A DNA stretch of 64,000 nucleotides from Candidatus Pelagibacter sp. (GCA_028103285.1 JAOHNF010000001.1:33806-97805), one strand, 5' to 3'. Numbered from the stretch's first letter, positions 54,817 to 64,000 are shown. Notes: generated by a model not told the origin, from the letters alone. Made by a program: numbers and translations.

Positions 54817-55200
54817 TTAACTCAAATATAGCGGTTTTAACAAATTTTTATCAATTAATTTTTTTTTTATTAAAAGTTCAATGTTAGCAAGGCTAAAAAA
54901 GCCGAGATCTGAATTTTTATAGCCAAAAAGATTAACTTTTTTTAATAGTCTTATACCCTTAGCCACAGCAAGTGATACTCGTATAGATGAAAAGCTCCCT
55001 GGTCCCGAATTTACTAGTATTGAAAAATCATTATTAAAATTTACTTTGTATTTTTTTACAAGATTTAATATGCTAGTCACTAATTGATCATTATTTCTAG
55101 TTTTAGAGTCAAAAGTATGTGTAAAAAAATTACCTTCTATTTTTAAACCAAGAATGTCATCTTCACCTATGCAATTTATAATTAAAAAATTTTTAGTCAC
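54817..55200 (-). CDS. tsaB: Shortened TsaB (t6A synthesis partner of TsaD)
   Basis: A 127-residue TsaB-like protein. LIINCIGEDDILGL opens an ASKHA fold, and LVNSGPGSFSSIRVSLAVAKGIRL is the family's best-conserved segment. TsaB is normally near 200-230 residues; the middle of the second lobe is missing, while the ending LLKPLYLS still matches the usual C-terminal P-x-Y-L pattern. It would be a minimal TsaB sufficient to bind TsaD, which is inference. Start is GTG at 55200. rimI, usually next to tsaB, is absent. Confidence 0.82.
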   Translation of the reverse strand: MTKNFLIINCIGEDDILGLKIEGNFFTHTFDSKTRNNDQLVTSILNLVKKYKVNFNNDFSILVNSGPGSFSSIRVSLAVAKGIRLLKKVNLFGYKNSDLGFFSLANIELLIKKKLIDKNLLKPLYLS

Positions 55201-56233
55201 GTATTTATTTATAACTTTATTATGCTTTCAAAACAATTTGTATTCAAATACAGGAATAGACAATATTGATGATTTTGGATTAATTTCTTTGATGTATCAC
55301 AGATTCGAGGAAAATAAATATCCATCAACAAATATCAAAATATTGGAATTTAAGAAACACCTGGAAATTATACAAAAAAATAATATTAAGTTTGTGAATC
55401 CTAAAAATTTCGAAAAAGAGCTCAGTAACAACAAGAAACAAAGAAAAATTTTATTAACTATAGATGATGGTTTTTTATCATTCTATCAAAATGCTTGGCC
55501 AATTTTAAAAAAAAGGAAAATTCCTTTTATTCTATTTATTAGTACTAGAGAAGTTGGATCTTTTAACTACATGAGCTGGAAGCAAATAAGAGAAATTAGC
55601 GAGGAAGATTTTGTTGAAATAGGAAATCATAGTCATGCACACGAATATTTGGTTGATGAAAGCAATGAAATAATTAAAGCTGATATTCAAACATCGATTA
55701 AAATTTTTAAAGACAAATTAGGAAAAAATTCTAAATTTTTTTCTTATCCATTTGGGGAATACAGCATTAATTTTAAAAATATTATAAAATCCTTTGGCTT
55801 TGAATATGCTTTCGGCCAACATTCTGGTGTTATAGATGATACAAAAAATTTTTTTGAATTACCCAGGTTTCCAATTAATGAAAAATATGGTGAATTAAAA
55901 AGATTTACTTCTTTAACTAAAACTTTACCTTTTAAATATAAAAAAATATTACCTGAAGAGAAATATCTTTTTTTAGATAAAAATCCTCCGAAAGTTCAAA
56001 TAGAATTTTATGAAAATATAAAAAATCTTAATTCAATTAATTGTTATTCTAACGAAGCTGATAAATGGAGACTGTCAAAGATATCTCTTAAATCTAATCA
56101 CATTCTTCAAATTTTTATTGATGAAAAGTTTACTGGAGAACGAGGACGTATAAATTGTTCCTTAAGAGATGAAAGTGGTTTTTGGAGATGGCTGGGAATA
56201 CAGTTTGTTATAAGTGAAAAAGCTAAGAATTGA
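55169..56233 (+). CDS. Polysaccharide deacetylase (NodB-type), exported
   Basis: A 354-residue protein with a signal peptide (about 1-24). The NodB domain has motif 1 LLTIDDGFLSF with the catalytic and metal Asp pair, motif 2 NHSHAHEYL with the metal histidines, and FFSYPFGEY. Such enzymes remove N-acetyl groups from peptidoglycan or other amino-sugar polymers. A C-terminal part of about 110 residues has no recognised domain. The ATG at 55169 directly precedes the signal peptide and lies 32 bases inside divergently transcribed tsaB; the 3' end overlaps the next gene by 11 bases. Confidence 0.8.
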   Translation: MQFIIKKFLVTYLFITLLCFQNNLYSNTGIDNIDDFGLISLMYHRFEENKYPSTNIKILEFKKHLEIIQKNNIKFVNPKNFEKELSNNKKQRKILLTIDDGFLSFYQNAWPILKKRKIPFILFISTREVGSFNYMSWKQIREISEEDFVEIGNHSHAHEYLVDESNEIIKADIQTSIKIFKDKLGKNSKFFSYPFGEYSINFKNIIKSFGFEYAFGQHSGVIDDTKNFFELPRFPINEKYGELKRFTSLTKTLPFKYKKILPEEKYLFLDKNPPKVQIEFYENIKNLNSINCYSNEADKWRLSKISLKSNHILQIFIDEKFTGERGRINCSLRDESGFWRWLGIQFVISEKAKN

Positions 56234-57728
56234 GTTCGATTGGTTTAATAGAATTTACAAGTCTCACAGGTTCAAAGTCTGTCAGTCTGTTCTGCTTAAT
56301 AATTTGATTTAAAATTTTTATATATTCAGAACCAGTTTGCGCATAATTTTTTAATGTTTCAGTTAGCTCTAGGCCTGAAATCTCTTTTTTTGCCTTCCTC
56401 ATAATAGATCTTTTATCTCTAAATTGTACGTAACTTTTATGTGTATTTAAATTATTTTGGTAAGCTTTGACTGAGGCCCGCAAAATTGGAAATTTCAAAA
56501 TCTTATGATTTTTATTACTCGCTCTATCTAGTGGTTCTATTCCTTGACCGCTCCAAGTCCACTGACCAAATATTGCATTTCCTTCTAGAGCAAATCTAGA
56601 TGTTCCCCAGCCACTTTCTTTTGCTGCCTGAGCTAGTGCAATAGAAGTGGGTATAATGTCCATTCGTAAAACTAGCTGCTCCATGTTTCCTTTTTTAATT
56701 TTGTACTCCAGAAGTTTTTGCCTTAACCACTGTTTTTCTAGATCACTGGTTTTTTTCTTTTTATATACACTTTTCAATTTTTTACGATCAGCTAAAATTC
56801 TTTCATTTTCGGCAACTATTAACGGTAGCACAATTTTTATAAAGGTTTCTTTTTTTAATCTTGTACTTTGCAATTCATCCAAATCTTTTGGGAATTGAGT
56901 AAAATAAATAGGTTTTACCAGTTTGTTGTTTCTTACTTTACTTAAGTCGTAGTCTACATCCTTAAAAAGATTTAAAACAGTTTGAGTTTTAAGATTTAGG
57001 TCTGGAAGAATTGCCTCTGCAACACTGTTCTTTTTTTCTTTAAGTTCTGGCTGTTTTTTTTCTTTTTTAGCTTCAGTTTTGAGTTTCTTGTCTTTTTTTT
57101 TAACCTGCATCTTAGGATTTTTTAATTCTTTTTTTTTTTTAATTTCTGGTTTTTTTATTTCAACTATTTGTTCTTGGCTAGTTTTCTTAAAATTAGTAAC
57201 ACTTGTAATTATAAGTGTTGTCATTCCTAGAATTACAAAAAAACCGATTAATATTGTTTTTGTGTTTTTTGGATTAATTTGTTGATTATAAATCCCATTA
57301 AATACATCAGTTAGCATTTCAACAAAAAATTTATAAAATGTTTGACCTAGTGTAGGAATAATATTCAAAAAATTTAATCCTACTTTACCTATATTATTCC
57401 ATAAATCTTTAAAAAATATCGTAATTTTTCTTTGTAAGTCATGTTTAAAGTTTTCCGTTTTTCTTAGAAATCTATTTTTAGATTTAATTTGATTAACTTT
57501 AAATTCAGCAATATTATTTTTAAATTTAGATAAAGGTTTGGAAAAATTTTCTTTTAAGAAACTAGTCTTGAAATCTTTTGGTATAGCAATATTATTCTTC
57601 TTTAAAATTAACTCCAATTGACCTGTGGTTAGGTTTTTTCTATTCTTAACATACTCTTGAATTTCTTTAACGTTGTAGATGTATGAAAGTTCTACTAATT
57701 TATCTCTGTAACTAAGTTTTTTTTTCAT
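56223..57728 (-). CDS. Bax-like glucosaminidase with membrane anchor
   Basis: A 501-residue protein. The C-terminal 170 residues form a glucosaminidase domain like E. coli Bax: SIALAQAAKESGWGTSRFA with the catalytic Glu, NAIFGQWTW and RASVKAYQNNLNTH. A single membrane helix (about residues 164-182) separates a basic cytoplasmic region of 160 residues from a linker packed with lysine, glutamate and proline (about 190-240). It would trim peptidoglycan in the periplasm while anchored in the inner membrane. The role of the N-terminal part is unknown. Confidence 0.75.
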   Translation of the reverse strand: MKKKLSYRDKLVELSYIYNVKEIQEYVKNRKNLTTGQLELILKKNNIAIPKDFKTSFLKENFSKPLSKFKNNIAEFKVNQIKSKNRFLRKTENFKHDLQRKITIFFKDLWNNIGKVGLNFLNIIPTLGQTFYKFFVEMLTDVFNGIYNQQINPKNTKTILIGFFVILGMTTLIITSVTNFKKTSQEQIVEIKKPEIKKKKELKNPKMQVKKKDKKLKTEAKKEKKQPELKEKKNSVAEAILPDLNLKTQTVLNLFKDVDYDLSKVRNNKLVKPIYFTQFPKDLDELQSTRLKKETFIKIVLPLIVAENERILADRKKLKSVYKKKKTSDLEKQWLRQKLLEYKIKKGNMEQLVLRMDIIPTSIALAQAAKESGWGTSRFALEGNAIFGQWTWSGQGIEPLDRASNKNHKILKFPILRASVKAYQNNLNTHKSYVQFRDKRSIMRKAKKEISGLELTETLKNYAQTGSEYIKILNQIIKQNRLTDFEPVRLVNSIKPIELNS

Positions 57729-57730
57729 AA

Positions 57731-58279
57731 TTATATAGCTTCTACAGAGTTAACTTCTTTAACGTAATGCTTAAGAAGATTTTGAACACCCTGTTTTAAA
57801 GTCATTAAAGAGCTAGGACATCCTGAGCAACTTCCTTGTAATTCAACTTTAACTATTCCATTCTCAAAAGATTTAAATTTAATATCTCCTCCATCTCTTG
57901 CCACAGCCGGTCTTATTTTAGTATCTAAAACTTCAATTATTTTTTCAATTGTTTCATTGCTATCTAAAGTTTTATCAAGTTGTATTTTTTTATTTTTAAG
58001 AATTGGTTCATTATTTTTCTCGAAATACTCATTTAGATGAGAAATAACCATCGGTTTTAGTGCATTCCAAGAAACGTCTTTTGTTTTTTTTACGGATAAA
58101 AAATTCTTTGAAAGTAAAATAAGTTCAACTCCATCAAACCCTAAAAGTTCTTTTACAAATGCATTTGATACTTCATTAATTCTATTTTTTTGGAATTCCT
58201 CTGTACCTATTGATGAAATAGTTTTTTCAGAAATAAACTTCAGAGAGTCTGGGTTTGGTGTTGTTTCAGTTTGTATCAT
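57731..58279 (-). CDS. NfuA-type Fe-S cluster carrier (NifU C-terminal domain)
   Basis: A 182-residue protein with an N-terminal Nfu domain (MIQTETTPNPDSLKF) and a C-terminal NifU-like domain with DGGDIKFKSFENGIVKVEL and the cluster-binding cysteines C151 and C154 in CSGCPSS. It carries [4Fe-4S] clusters from the assembly machinery to target enzymes such as MiaB, whose gene is close by. It is two bases upstream of the glucosaminidase gene and 12 bases after trpS. Confidence 0.9.
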   Translation of the reverse strand: MIQTETTPNPDSLKFISEKTISSIGTEEFQKNRINEVSNAFVKELLGFDGVELILLSKNFLSVKKTKDVSWNALKPMVISHLNEYFEKNNEPILKNKKIQLDKTLDSNETIEKIIEVLDTKIRPAVARDGGDIKFKSFENGIVKVELQGSCSGCPSSLMTLKQGVQNLLKHYVKEVNSVEAI

Positions 58280-58291
58280 GTAAAATTTATA

Positions 58292-59293
58292 TTATATGAA
58301 TCCAACTATATCACGTATATTCTTAAGGTTCTCCTCAGCTATTATGTTGGCTTTTTCACTGCCTTTTTTCAAAACTCCCTTTAAATGAGCTTTATCATCT
58401 AATAACTTTTGAATTTCCTTACCTACTGGCGTCAATTCTTCAATTAAAATTTCTGTTAACTTTTTTTTTAAAAAAGAATAATCTTTACCAGCCATTTCAC
58501 CAAGAACTTTTTCTAATTTAATTTTGGATAACTCAGAATAAATAGTTAATAAATTAAGTGCTTCAGGTTTTTTTTCTAGTGATTGTAAATTATCAGGAAT
58601 GGACTCAGAGTCAGATTTAGCTTTTTTTATTTTTTTGTTTATTTCATCTGCATTATCTTTTAAATTAATCCTTGAATAATCTGACACTTCTGATTTACTC
58701 ATTTTTTTTGTTCCATCTCTTAAACTCATAACTTTTGAAATATTTTTAGATATTAACGGCTCCGGGAGTGGAAAAAAATTTTCACATTCAAAATCATTAT
58801 TAAATTTTTGAGCAACATCTCTAGATAATTCTAAATGTTGTTTTTGATCAGCTCCAACCGGTACATGTGTGGCTTTATAAAGAAGAATATCTGCTGCCAT
58901 TAAATTCGGGTAAATATATAAACCTACACTTGCTTTTTCTTTATCTGACCCAGCTTTATCTTTAAATTGTGTCATTCTGTTTAACCAACCTATTCTTGAT
59001 ACACAGTTTAAAATCCATGCAAGTTCGGAGTGTCCTGGAACACTGGATTGATTAAATATTATACTTTTACTTGGGTCAAGACCTGTTGCTAAAAAACTAG
59101 CCGCTGTCTCAAGAACGTTATTTAAAAGTTCGTTAGGTTTTTGAAAGACAGTAATGGCATGTAAATCAACTACGCAATAGATACATTCCATTTCATTTTG
59201 CAATGATGTAAAATTTTTAAGTGCTCCTAGGTAATTACCTAAATGCAAATTACCTGTAGGCTGTACGCCAGAAAATACTAATTTTTTATTCAT
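58292..59293 (-). CDS. trpS: Tryptophanyl-tRNA synthetase
   Basis: A 333-residue class Ic synthetase with the HIGH-type motif [14 protein letters not shown] near residues 12-25 and KKMSKS for the flexible loop; [15 protein letters not shown] is the tryptophan-specific dimer region. It charges tRNA-Trp. The start is directly after the murJ stop; murJ-trpS-nfuA is a familiar alphaproteobacterial series. Confidence 0.95.
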   Translation of the reverse strand: MNKKLVFSGVQPTGNLHLGNYLGALKNFTSLQNEMECIYCVVDLHAITVFQKPNELLNNVLETAASFLATGLDPSKSIIFNQSSVPGHSELAWILNCVSRIGWLNRMTQFKDKAGSDKEKASVGLYIYPNLMAADILLYKATHVPVGADQKQHLELSRDVAQKFNNDFECENFFPLPEPLISKNISKVMSLRDGTKKMSKSEVSDYSRINLKDNADEINKKIKKAKSDSESIPDNLQSLEKKPEALNLLTIYSELSKIKLEKVLGEMAGKDYSFLKKKLTEILIEELTPVGKEIQKLLDDKAHLKGVLKKGSEKANIIAEENLKNIRDIVGFI

Positions 59294-60820
59294 TTAATTT
59301 GTTTTATAATGTTTCATTTTTAATATTCCTAATAAGTAACAAGATAACAAATAAATAATACCAGCTAAACCTATAATTGTTATTAAATAAATTGCTTTAT
59401 AATTATAAGAGTAATCAAGATAACTAGCATAGTATTCCAAAGCCAGGACTAAGATTGATGACATAATTATGCTTGAAAATAAAATTTTAAAAAAGTTTGA
59501 TATCAACTCCATTTTTAACAACAAAAAATTTTTTTGATTTAACAAATAAATATAAATTAAAACTCCAATCCAAGTAGACATTGAAGTAGCGATTGGAATA
59601 ATTATAAATCCAAAACTTGAAAATAAACTGATGCTAGTAACTACATTTATTACAACTATTATAATTGAAATATAAAAAGGAGTTTTTGTATTATCGCGAG
59701 CGAAGAAAAAGTTTGATAATATTTTAACTAAGGCAAATGCAGGAACACCATAACCAAAGTATTTTAGAGCACCTGAGGTAAGTTTAACATCGTCTTTGGA
59801 AAAAGAGCCATAACCAAATAAAGCATTAACTATTTCATCCGAAGCCAGAATTAATCCAAAACTTGCTGGTATAGATAATAATAATGAAAGCTCGAAAGAT
59901 TTATTTTGAATGTTCGATAATTTTTTTAAATTTTTTTCTTTAAATGTTTTTGAAAGTAGAGGAAGTGAAACTGTGCCTACAGCTATGCCAGCTATCGCTA
60001 AATTAATTTGATAAATCCGATCTGCATAATATAGATAAGAAACAGCTCCTGTTTCAAAAGAAGCAATAATTGTTCCGATCAAAATATTAATTTGTGTAAC
60101 ACCTGATGAAAAAATACTTGGCAACAATTTTTTAAAAAAAAATTTAACTTTACTATCTACCTTGAAATTAAAAGTTAAGGTCGGTTTGTAAAATTTTAAA
60201 GTAACAAAAAAAAGAAATATAAGTTGCAATATTCCAGCTACAGTAACACCGTATGACAACTGTTTGGCAAAGTTAAGGTCTAGTTTATATGAAGCAATCA
60301 AACTTAAAATCAAAATAATGTTTAAGATAATTGGTGCGGCGGCGGCGGCTGCAAACTTATTGTTTGAATTTAAAATACCTGAAAAAAAAGATGAAAGACT
60401 TACAAATAATAAGAAAGGAAATGTAATTCTTGTTAGTTCTACTGCAAGGTTAAATTTTATGTCATCTTCAGCAAATCCTGGCGCAATGATGTAAACTAAA
60501 TAAGGTGTAAAAATTTCTACAACTGTAATTATTAATATTAAAATTAATAACAAAGATCCTAGTATGTCATCAGCAAACTTTTTTCCCTTTTTTTTGTTCT
60601 CAATATTTGCAGATGTATAGCTTGGAATAAATGCTGCATTAAAAGTTCCCTCAGCAAATAATCTTCTAAATGTGTTAGGCAGTCTAAAGGCTACAAAAAA
60701 AGCATCAGCAAATATCGATGCTCCAAGAAAGATCGCTATTAAAATATCCCTGAGATAGCCTAAGATTCTACTGATTAAAGTAAAAAAACTAAATATGGAA
60801 GTAGAAGAAAGAAGGTTCAT
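59294..60820 (-). CDS. murJ: Lipid II flippase MurJ
   Basis: A 508-residue MOP-superfamily protein with about fourteen hydrophobic helices. The start SFFTLISRILGYLRDILIA and FRRLFAEGTFNAAFIPSY contain the charged residues that line the MurJ cavity. It moves the peptidoglycan precursor lipid II across the inner membrane. A run of seven alanines and neighbouring small residues (AAAAAAP, about 156-162) lies in one helix. The gene is divergent from maeB. Confidence 0.93.
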   Translation of the reverse strand: MNLLSSTSIFSFFTLISRILGYLRDILIAIFLGASIFADAFFVAFRLPNTFRRLFAEGTFNAAFIPSYTSANIENKKKGKKFADDILGSLLLILILIITVVEIFTPYLVYIIAPGFAEDDIKFNLAVELTRITFPFLLFVSLSSFFSGILNSNNKFAAAAAAPIILNIILILSLIASYKLDLNFAKQLSYGVTVAGILQLIFLFFVTLKFYKPTLTFNFKVDSKVKFFFKKLLPSIFSSGVTQINILIGTIIASFETGAVSYLYYADRIYQINLAIAGIAVGTVSLPLLSKTFKEKNLKKLSNIQNKSFELSLLLSIPASFGLILASDEIVNALFGYGSFSKDDVKLTSGALKYFGYGVPAFALVKILSNFFFARDNTKTPFYISIIIVVINVVTSISLFSSFGFIIIPIATSMSTWIGVLIYIYLLNQKNFLLLKMELISNFFKILFSSIIMSSILVLALEYYASYLDYSYNYKAIYLITIIGLAGIIYLLSCYLLGILKMKHYKTN

Positions 60821-60890
60821 ATATAATCTTAATTAAGCCATAAATATTTAGTGAATTATCATTTTTTATATTACATACTCATTTAACTAA

Positions 60891-63173
60891 ATGCCAAAAA
60901 AAACAGAAATTGATCATTATACTGATAAAGAAGCTCTTGAATTTCATGTAAAGGGAAAGTCAGGCAAAATTGAGATTATCTCCTCAAAGCCATTAATTAC
61001 AAAAAGAGATCTTTCGTTAGCGTATTCCCCGGGTGTGGCAGCTCCAGTAAAAGAAATAGCTAAAAATCCTGATCTTGCCTATGACTACACAAGTAAAGGA
61101 AATTTAGTTGCCGTTATTAGCAATGGATCTGCAATTCTTGGTTTAGGAAATTTGGGTTCTCTTGCATCTAAGCCTGTTATGGAGGGGAAATCAGTTTTAT
61201 TCAAAAGATTTGCAGACATAGATTCTATTGACATTGAAATTGATAGTAATGACTCTAAAGCAATTATAGAAACTATTAAAAATATAAGTGGTACATTTGG
61301 AGGTATTAACCTTGAAGATATTGCTGCACCTGATTGTTTTATTATTGAACAAAAATTAAAAGAAGTTTTAGATATTCCTATTTTTCATGACGATCAACAT
61401 GGTACGGCTATCATTACAACAGCTGCACTAATAAATGCTTTAGATGTTTCAAAAAAGAAAATATCTGATGTGAAAATTGTTGTTAATGGAGCTGGGGCAT
61501 CTGCGCAAGCGTGTGCGAATCTATTTAAAAGTTCAGGTGTTAGAAATGAAAATATAATTATGTGTGATAGTAAAGGTGTTATTTTCAAAGGCAGAGAAAA
61601 TATTGACCAATTCAAATCTGCACACGCTACTGAAACTAAATTGAGAACTTTAGAGGAAGCAATTAAAGGATCTGATGTTTTTTTAGGATTGTCCGCTAAA
61701 GATGTGGTTAATAAAGAAATGATAAAATCAATGGCGAAAAATCCTATAATCTTTGCCTGCGCTAACCCTGATCCAGAAATTAAACCCGAACTTATTCAAC
61801 AAGTTAGAGATGATGCAATTATAGCTACGGGTAGATCAGACTATCCTAATCAAGTAAATAATTTGATAGGATTCCCTTACATTTTTAGAGGTGCGCTTGA
61901 TGTTAGGGCAAAAGCGATTAATGAAGAAATGAAAGTTGCTGCAGCTAATGCAATAGCTCTTTTAGCCAGAGAAAATGTGCCTGATGAAGTAGTTTCAGCT
62001 TACGGTGGAGATAGACCTAGATATGGAAAAAATTATATAATTCCTTCAACATTTGACCCTAGGTTAATTAGTGTAATACCAGCTGCGGTAGCTAAAGCTG
62101 CTATGGAAAGTGGTGTAGCTCGTAAAAAAATTGAAGATTTCGATTTATATAAAGATCAACTTTCAAATCGTTTAGATCCCTCAATGTCATTAATGCAGGG
62201 TATAAACGCAAAAATTAGAAAAAATCCTAAAAGAGTAATATTTGCCGAAGGAGAAGATGAAAATATGCTTAAGGCTGCAATAGAATTTGGAAAGAATAAA
62301 TTAGGCAAACCAATACTAATTGGTGCTGAAAAAAGAATTAAAGAACAATTAAAAAAAATAGGATTAGATGAAAATTATGAAATTGAAATTGTTAATTCTA
62401 CAGATAAACAAAAAAGAGAGAGATATGTAAAACATTTATATAAAAGATTACAAAGAGAAGGCCAATTAGAGAGACAACTTCATCGGCTAGTTAGAAATGA
62501 TCGTATCGCATGGGGATCTTCTATGATCGCATGTAAAGATGCTGATGCAATGGTAACTGGAAATATAAGACATTATGCAGCTTCAATTGAAAAGCTTAAG
62601 AGAGTAGTGGAGGCTCGACAAGGTGAAGAGATATTTGGTATGACAATGATCGTTTCAAAAGGAAAAACTATTCTTGTAGCAGATACAAATGTCCAAGACT
62701 TTCCTTCCTCTAAAAGATTGGTTAATGTTTCTAAATCATGTGTACGTGTAGCTCGATTGTTTGGCTTTGATCCTAAAGTTGCTTTTTTATCTCACTCTAC
62801 TTTTGGAAAGCCTATTTCAAAAAATACAAAACATGTAAGAGATGCAATTGAATTATTAAAAAAAGAAAAGGTTGATTTTGATTTTGATGGTGAAATGCAA
62901 CCTGATGTAGCTTTGAATCCTATTTATCAAGAAGTTTATCCGTTTTCAAAAATTGTCGGTAACGCAAATATTTTAATTATGCCTGCATTGCATAGTGCAG
63001 CCATCTCAACGAAGCTTATGAAAGTATTTGGTGGTGGTAAATTAATTGGACCTTTGTTGATTGGTTTAGGTCTGCCCATTGAGGTTGCTCCTTTAAGAGC
63101 CAGTACATCAGAAATTATAAATTTAGCGTCAATTGCTGCTTACTCTTCAGATATAATTGATTATTCTAATTAA
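60891..63173 (+). CDS. maeB: Malic enzyme fused to phosphotransacetylase-like domain
   Basis: A 760-residue MaeB. The N-terminal half is malic enzyme: SLAYSPGVAAPV, DDQHGTAIITTAALINAL and the NADP fold VVNGAGASAQACANLF, followed by CANPDPEIKPE. From about residue 430 a phosphate-acetyltransferase-like domain follows (KRVIFAEGEDENMLKAA and PLLIGLGLPIEV), which in known MaeB enzymes is regulatory, sensing acetyl-CoA, rather than catalytic. It turns malate into pyruvate with NADPH. The stop overlaps the BON lipoprotein gene by four bases. Confidence 0.94.
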   Translation: MPKKTEIDHYTDKEALEFHVKGKSGKIEIISSKPLITKRDLSLAYSPGVAAPVKEIAKNPDLAYDYTSKGNLVAVISNGSAILGLGNLGSLASKPVMEGKSVLFKRFADIDSIDIEIDSNDSKAIIETIKNISGTFGGINLEDIAAPDCFIIEQKLKEVLDIPIFHDDQHGTAIITTAALINALDVSKKKISDVKIVVNGAGASAQACANLFKSSGVRNENIIMCDSKGVIFKGRENIDQFKSAHATETKLRTLEEAIKGSDVFLGLSAKDVVNKEMIKSMAKNPIIFACANPDPEIKPELIQQVRDDAIIATGRSDYPNQVNNLIGFPYIFRGALDVRAKAINEEMKVAAANAIALLARENVPDEVVSAYGGDRPRYGKNYIIPSTFDPRLISVIPAAVAKAAMESGVARKKIEDFDLYKDQLSNRLDPSMSLMQGINAKIRKNPKRVIFAEGEDENMLKAAIEFGKNKLGKPILIGAEKRIKEQLKKIGLDENYEIEIVNSTDKQKRERYVKHLYKRLQREGQLERQLHRLVRNDRIAWGSSMIACKDADAMVTGNIRHYAASIEKLKRVVEARQGEEIFGMTMIVSKGKTILVADTNVQDFPSSKRLVNVSKSCVRVARLFGFDPKVAFLSHSTFGKPISKNTKHVRDAIELLKKEKVDFDFDGEMQPDVALNPIYQEVYPFSKIVGNANILIMPALHSAAISTKLMKVFGGGKLIGPLLIGLGLPIEVAPLRASTSEIINLASIAAYSSDIIDYSN

Positions 63174-63748
63174 ATTTTATTTCGACTTAACTCTGTGGCC
63201 AAGTAAATTGAGGGAAATATTTTTTCAACATCATAAATCTTATTGGCTTCATTAATTACTTCTTTTTTTTCATCTTCATTCATTGCAATTCCAAAAATAT
63301 AAATATTTTTATTAATTGTTTCTAAAGTATAATTTCTTGCTTTTGTTTGATTGTTGAAAATTAATGCTGTTCTTAATTGACTGGTAATTAGAATATCTTT
63401 TGCAGTGCTTTTAAAGTTGCTTTGTCCTTTTATCGTAATAGCATTTTTTACAGATCTTACACCTTTAGTTTCCCAGGCCATTTTTGTTATCTTGATCTTT
63501 TCTTCTGGTTCATCGACTTTTCCTGACATGAATATTCTGCCATCTAAGACTTCGGATTGAATTGATAAAAAATATTTTTTATTAGATAGCGTCAATCTAG
63601 CTGTTAAGTTTTTTTGCATAATAGTGTCATCGATTTGCATTCCTATTGTTCTTGGGTCAAATGTAATATCTACGCCAGCTCCAAATCGTCCAACTGATGT
63701 GCAAGAAGTTAAGAAAAAAATTAATATTATACTAAGAATTTTTTTCAT
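63170..63748 (-). CDS. BON-domain lipoprotein
   Basis: A 192-residue lipoprotein with signal peptide and lipobox LTSC (Cys16). Two BON-like modules follow: ITKMAWETKGVRSVKNAI with DGRIFMSGKVDEPE before it, and TSQLRTALIFNN...NYTLETINKNIYIFGIAMNEDE. BON proteins (DolP group) attach to the outer membrane near division or assembly sites. Its start lies 17 bases inside the rsmI gene, an association also common in Proteobacteria (rsmI, yraN, dolP region), though yraN is not here. Confidence 0.85.
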   Translation of the reverse strand: MKKILSIILIFFLTSCTSVGRFGAGVDITFDPRTIGMQIDDTIMQKNLTARLTLSNKKYFLSIQSEVLDGRIFMSGKVDEPEEKIKITKMAWETKGVRSVKNAITIKGQSNFKSTAKDILITSQLRTALIFNNQTKARNYTLETINKNIYIFGIAMNEDEKKEVINEANKIYDVEKIFPSIYLATELSRNKI

Positions 63749-64000
63749 TTTTTAAATTTAAACATAACTTATAAATTTCTTTTTTGTTAATTTTTTCAGT
63801 TTCTAAAATTAAATTTACAGTATCCTTAAGGCTATATTTTTTTAAATATTTTTTTGCTTTGTTAACAACTTTTTCTTTATCTAATACTTTATTTTTTGTT
63901 TCTCTTTCTGAAATTATTACAGTTAATTCACCCTTAATTTTATCGTTAAATAACTTTATATCATCAATATTTCCTCTAAAAAAAGTTTCATGTAATTTTG
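63732..64000 (-). CDS. rsmI: 16S rRNA 2'-O-methyltransferase RsmI, C-terminal end
   Basis: Translating the minus strand from base 63998 gives 88 residues to a TAG at 63732-63734. The fragment begins KLHETFFRGNIDDI, continues with KGELTVIISE and ends with YSLKDTVNLILETEKINKKEIYKLC, which are the terminal features of RsmI, the enzyme methylating the ribose of C1402 in 16S rRNA. The start and SAM-binding part lie beyond the window. The end overlaps the BON lipoprotein start by 17 bases. Confidence 0.85.
   Translation of the reverse strand, partial: KLHETFFRGNIDDIKLFNDKIKGELTVIISERETKNKVLDKEKVVNKAKKYLKKYSLKDTVNLILETEKINKKEIYKLCLNLKNEKNS

Noticed and set aside
54817..55200. tsaB truncated by frameshift
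   Set aside because: The protein retains the usual C-terminal pattern in the same frame, so an internal deletion explains the length better.
60340..60362. GCGGCGGCGGC-like run inside murJ
   Set aside because: It encodes a run of alanines in a membrane helix; a simple codon repeat, not a mobile element or regulatory site.

Overview
The window looks like a piece of a SAR11-type alphaproteobacterial chromosome (Pelagibacterales, Candidatus Pelagibacter or a close relative). The basis is very AT-rich DNA, almost no intergenic space (no gene-free stretch exceeds 300 bases; the longest is about 226 bases between dnaA and rpsT), many 1- to 30-base gene overlaps, and gene neighbourhoods typical of Alphaproteobacteria in pared-down form. 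No rRNA, tRNA, CRISPR array, insertion sequence or prophage was seen.

Layout. 1-3000: end of a purine permease, a purine phosphoribosyltransferase, a DUF1330 protein, a DNA glycosylase and a DMT exporter. 3000-9800: msrA, a sulfurtransferase, an RND efflux pair whose adaptor lacks a coiled-coil hairpin, and small envelope proteins. 9800-12600: gpmA, then the cell-wall recycling and tRNA-modification genes murU, amgK (split by a frameshift) and tsaE. 12600-16200: ahcY with the ChvG-ChvI two-component system. 16200-20500: polA, an ABC ATPase without a permease gene beside it, and bioY. 20500-25650: regA and regB flank a three-gene polyamine operon (decarboxylase, deoxyhypusine-synthase-like enzyme, agmatinase-like enzyme). 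25650-31750: replication block gyrB-dnaN-dnaA-rpsT-mutM, all on the minus strand, without recF. 31750-36900: ubiE-ubiB-coaBC-dut, then a ThiF/MoeB-type enzyme and an SH3 protein on the plus strand.

36900-39900 is an iron and oxidative-stress island: DUF3501, an Fe-S oxidoreductase, a short rubrerythrin and the iron regulator Irr. Three palindromes resembling the Irr iron-control element surround these genes, one of them also facing fabA. 39860-45100: fabA-fabB-fabI, convergent with pnp-rpsO-rbfA-infB-nusA, a translation/RNA operon that lacks the usual rimP, ylxR and truB. A strong hairpin with a U-tract sits directly before nusA. 48900-55200: metK-lnt-ybeY-phoH-miaB-fur-tsaB. 55200-64000: a polysaccharide deacetylase, a Bax-like glucosaminidase, an NfuA-type protein, trpS, murJ, a malic enzyme fused to a phosphotransacetylase-like domain, a BON lipoprotein and the end of rsmI.

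Together the genes cover purine salvage, the SAM cycle (metK, ahcY), polyamines, ubiquinone, CoA, fatty acids, replication and translation, plus three regulatory systems (ChvG-ChvI, RegB-RegA, Irr/Fur). Nothing seen is plainly a new kind of system. The most interesting signals are the Irr-box cluster, the apparent attenuator in front of nusA, the guanidino-polyamine gene trio with a structured leader, the split amgK, the shortened TsaB and RND adaptor, and the fact that eight of ten convergent gene pairs overlap by exactly 4 or 11 bases.
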